NCBI GenBank assembly: GCA_023333565.1
Contig: JAJKFH010001399.1
Coordinates: 1 to 64,000, forward strand
Reading direction: 5' to 3'
Length of the DNA: 64,000 nucleotides
DNA from: Puffinus mauretanicus
Lineage: Eukaryota; Chordata; Aves; Procellariiformes; Procellariidae
Below the pieces are notes generated by a model. The model searched no databases. It worked only from the letters and a program-made list of their open reading frames with translations, and had not been told where the DNA came from. Position 1 is the stretch's first letter. The number at the start of each line of letters is the position of its first letter. This document shows positions 36,301-64,000 of the stretch, one piece after another. Position numbers and translations under genes: made by a program.

Positions 36301-38480
36301 ATTGCTAAATTTTAATTAGCTAAAATCTGGGTCCAGTATAAACAATTTTTAAGAAATTTGTCTAGAAACAAAGTTGTTCATCTCAGAGTTCTGTTTTTTC
36401 CCCCCTGTACAGGTAAATCAAATATATAAAAATAGCCTGCCTATCTGCTAACTCTTTGGTGGCTTCTTTGGGAAATATTATTTCACTGTATTGGAGTGCT
36501 GACTTTGATGTCTTACTATGCTTTGTAGTAGTATAAGTAAGCTGGTGTTATACAGTGTATATAACGATTAACCAGTGGCATCTCCAGAATGCATACCTGC
36601 TGACTTGTTTTTCGCACCAATGGCTCAAAACTCTCTCACTACTCACTTGTAAATGCTGTTGAACTTGAAAAGTGTTTAACTTGCATGCTACCACTGTTAA
36701 GTGATGTACTTCAATGAACAAAATAAGATCATATTAAAAATATTCTTGATCATTTTAGAGACTTGTTTCATGTTAGCTGTTTAGTTGTAGTCCTTGTTGT
36801 GTGAAGAGCTTTAAGACATCATAGAAATTAAGACAAAGTAGATGATCTGCTATCTTTTATAAATTACTCCAGAACAAATTATTTTATCTACTCATTCGTG
36901 TTTGGAGCTTTTCTAATGCAAAATAAGAGGTTTGCAGTTCAAAGCATGTGGACTTTGCACAATTCGTTTTTAATAGTTTTTGTTTTAGATAATCCATAGC
37001 ACCTGATAAGGAAAAGTTATATCCCCCCGATTTCTATTTCTGAAACTGTAATTTATATACGTGGAATTACCAGCTTTCCATAATAGATATTCCAAGCGGT
37101 ATTAATACTCATGCACTATACCTACTGCATGCAGTTAGCCCCCTTCCTCCAGCCTGCAAGGAGGAATGCTGCTGGAGTTTCAAATAGTCCAAACCCCATG
37201 CAAAATAAATGCTAGCTGGGTATGTAACATGTACTCAAGAGTGAACACTTCGATAAGTTTGAGAATGCACACTGTCGGTTTAAAGGAAGGTATTTATTGA
37301 ACTGAAGAGAATAGGCTTCTTTTAGACAATGCTTAGGGAACTTTTTTCATGAAAAAAACGTGACTTAAGGAATTTATATGTCTATATGAAATTTAGGTAG
37401 AACTGAGGTTCAGAAATCCAGTCCTGTAAAACAGTTCTGCTCATGCTTAGCCCTGGAAGAATACAAGCTGTGCTGTTACTTTGTTTTTCTGTTCACTAAG
37501 CCCCTGTAATTTGCACCTTTTTACACCTGGAACTGTCCCAGACTTAGGTAAATATGGTGAATATCTAGAAAAAAAATCAACACAAAACCTTCCCGACAGC
37601 GAAGGTGTCTCCACCATGCTTCACTGGCATCTGCAAGGTATGCCTGTTATATGAACTCTAACTACAGGTACCACCACTTCTTAAAATGCGTAAGAGCGTG
37701 GCATGGCAGGGGCCCCAGGCCAGTAGCTGCAAGGCTGGACCAGTGCTCTGAATAAAATGGACTGGGTGTGCACAAACACTTTGGAGAGTGGCAGCACGCT
37801 CTTAAAACTTTGGCTTCCTTGCTGTAAATTATCCTGCTGCGTGTTCATACCACGATGGCTAAGTACAGTGAGGCCGGCAGCTGCGCAGGAGACAGCCTGG
37901 AAACAAGATGAGGAGTGGCGTGACCTGCAAAAAGTGTGACCTCCAGTCATATGTGTGAGGGGAATTTCTCTTTTCCTGCATCTAAACAGCTTCTTACATT
38001 TTTCTGTGAATATTTCTGTTCCATTGGGCATGCACTGATTATTTGGGGTATTTTTAGAAAGCGTAAATAATGGCGGATGCATGCTTTGAATTTTCCTTCT
38101 AGCAGCAGCAGAAATGCCAGCAGTTCACATCATGTGGCTGCTTAGACAAGTATACAGCTATTCTAGTAACATTTTCCCACCCAAACATAGCATCCAAGCG
38201 CCCTGTGAACACCACATGCTTACAGGAGCCTGGCTCACGCTGAGGGCTACGCATTGCAAACTTAACCATTCAAAGCCTCTGTCCTTGCTTTAATTCTCGT
38301 GATGTTAGTCCTCGGTCACAAAGCGATAGGACAGAAATTTAAGCCACCTTAACCTCACAAGGAGATATCTGCAATGGCGCATCTGAGTTGTCCATCTGTG
38401 GAAGTAGTGGAGCATCAGGAGAAAAACAGGAAAACCCTCTACCCTTTACAACTGAAGTAACTGCAACATTGATGGTTTTG
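33314..38480. other. Intergenic spacer upstream of OXCT1
   Basis: About 5.2 kb, AT-rich, lying between the solo LTR and the OXCT1 CpG island. I see no conserved coding segment. The longest open frame (133 codons, minus strand, 37681-38082) shows no recognisable motif. Confidence 0.6.
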
Positions 38481-38726
38481 TTCACGTGTGTCTTCCGTGG
38501 GTCTGGGGGGTTGTTTACAACAAAACCGTTGACTACTGGGTCGGGGGTATCGGTGGGCTGTAGCCCGTACGGGCTGCTTCTCCTCCCGAGGCTCCAGGGG
38601 TGGAGGCTGCTCCCCCTGCCTGGCCCTGCCGTCGGCCCCCCGTTGAGACAGCGCCCGGGCAGGGCTCCATGGGCTCGGCAGCCGCGGGACGGCTGGACAG
38701 CTCTCCCGCGCCCCGGCCTAGGCAGC

Positions 38727-38784
38727 CGCCTGAGGGGAGCCGGCAGCCGCCGGGGCTCCGGCGGCTGCCGGCTCCCCTCAGGCG
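38727..38784. repeat. Perfect 27-bp inverted repeat, 4-base loop
   Basis: Arms 38727-38753 and 38758-38784 are exact reverse complements around ggct (38754-38757). Pairing stops at 38726/38785. It lies 210-267 bases upstream of the OXCT1 start codon, in the promoter or 5' UTR. Confidence 0.95.
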
Positions 38785-38822
38785 TCGGCCCCCGCCTCGG
38801 GCGGCCCCGCCTCTGGCGCAGC

Positions 38823-38830
38823 CGACGTCA
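38823..38830. promoter_or_regulatory. CRE-like site upstream of OXCT1
   Basis: cgacgtca differs from the CREB/ATF palindrome TGACGTCA at one base. A second GCGTCA half-site follows at 38835-38840. The site lies about 165 bases upstream of the start codon, a usual position for promoter CREs. Function is inferred. Confidence 0.35.
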
Positions 38831-38993
38831 GTGGGCGTCAGGGCCGAGCCCCCCACCCTCCCTCCGCCTGCGGGATCCGCCGTCCTGCCCGCCCCCGCTC
38901 CCCTCGCCCGGCGTTGGACAGCAGCAGTAGCCGCCGCCTCGGCCCAGCCCGCCGCCCCTCCGCTCCCCTCCCCGAGAGCCGCGCAGCGCGAAG

Positions 38994-63682
<24,689 letters not shown>

Positions 63683-64000
63683 GTAGGGAATTGAAACATA
63701 GTAAGCCCTATACCCTTGTAGTCAACAAACCCCTTTGTTTTGCATGGTATTCTGGGGACAGAGTTCTCCTTTTCTTGACTCATTGGGGGATTTCACACCA
63801 GACACAGTGGTCTAACCTGTCTCCTTGGATTGCCTACTCCTAACACTACGCTCTGTTTTAGTGATTAGTTCACCATGGTTCCTCAGTTTATTACTGTTCA
63901 CCTGATCCTGGCCGGGACTTTGTGTTCGCTGTGATCAGCCTTTGAAAGGGAAACACGGCAACAGCCTTCAATTTTGTTAAATAAAGTAATATGTGGATGA
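63683..64000 (+). other. Start of OXCT1 intron 7
   Basis: The remaining 318 bases follow the exon 7 donor and show no further exon. Confidence 0.75.

Noticed and set aside
37681..38082. 133-codon minus-strand open frame upstream of OXCT1, considered as a divergent gene
   Set aside because: No conserved motif and no CpG-island start. A non-coding divergent transcript cannot be excluded, but nothing supports a protein.

Overview
This window is vertebrate nuclear DNA, most likely from a bird. It is AT-rich, holds three split genes with canonical GT-AG introns, has CpG islands at the gene starts, and carries relics of CR1 retrotransposons plus two copies of an LTR that I recognise as a bird-type endogenous-retrovirus LTR. 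The gene order FBXO4 - RIMOC1 (C5orf51) - OXCT1 is the conserved block next to GHR on human chromosome 5p13. In birds this block is expected on the Z chromosome because GHR is Z-linked; that placement is inference.

Layout. Bases 1-16160 are the flank beyond the 3' end of FBXO4. I see no protein gene there, only a solo LTR (420-920), CR1 relics near 6905 and 11970-12420, a TC microsatellite near 8533, a small orphan CpG-rich patch at 13150-13420 and the probable FBXO4 3' UTR. FBXO4 lies on the minus strand in seven coding exons (22564 down to 16161) and encodes a complete 387-residue F-box protein. RIMOC1 lies just upstream on the same strand in six coding exons (26547 down to 22848, 298 residues). 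Its stop codon is only 283 bases from the FBXO4 start codon. A 12-kb intergenic spacer with one more solo LTR (32750-33313) leads to the OXCT1 CpG island. OXCT1 runs on the plus strand, and its first seven coding exons (residues 1-246) lie at 38994-63682. The gene continues past the end of the window.

The three products act in different places. OXCT1 is the mitochondrial ketone-body CoA transferase, RIMOC1 is a RAB7A/MON1-CCZ1 partner linked to mitophagy, and FBXO4 is an SCF ubiquitin-ligase substrate receptor. Nothing in the sequence suggests they form a pathway. They are neighbours by old synteny.

The least ordinary observations are two perfect GC-rich inverted repeats in CpG islands. One has 50-bp arms and a 4-base loop and lies inside FBXO4 coding exon 1. 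The other has 27-bp arms and a 4-base loop and lies about 210 bp upstream of the OXCT1 start. Both look like template-switch or fold-back products, real or created during assembly. No prokaryotic-style or obviously new gene system was found.
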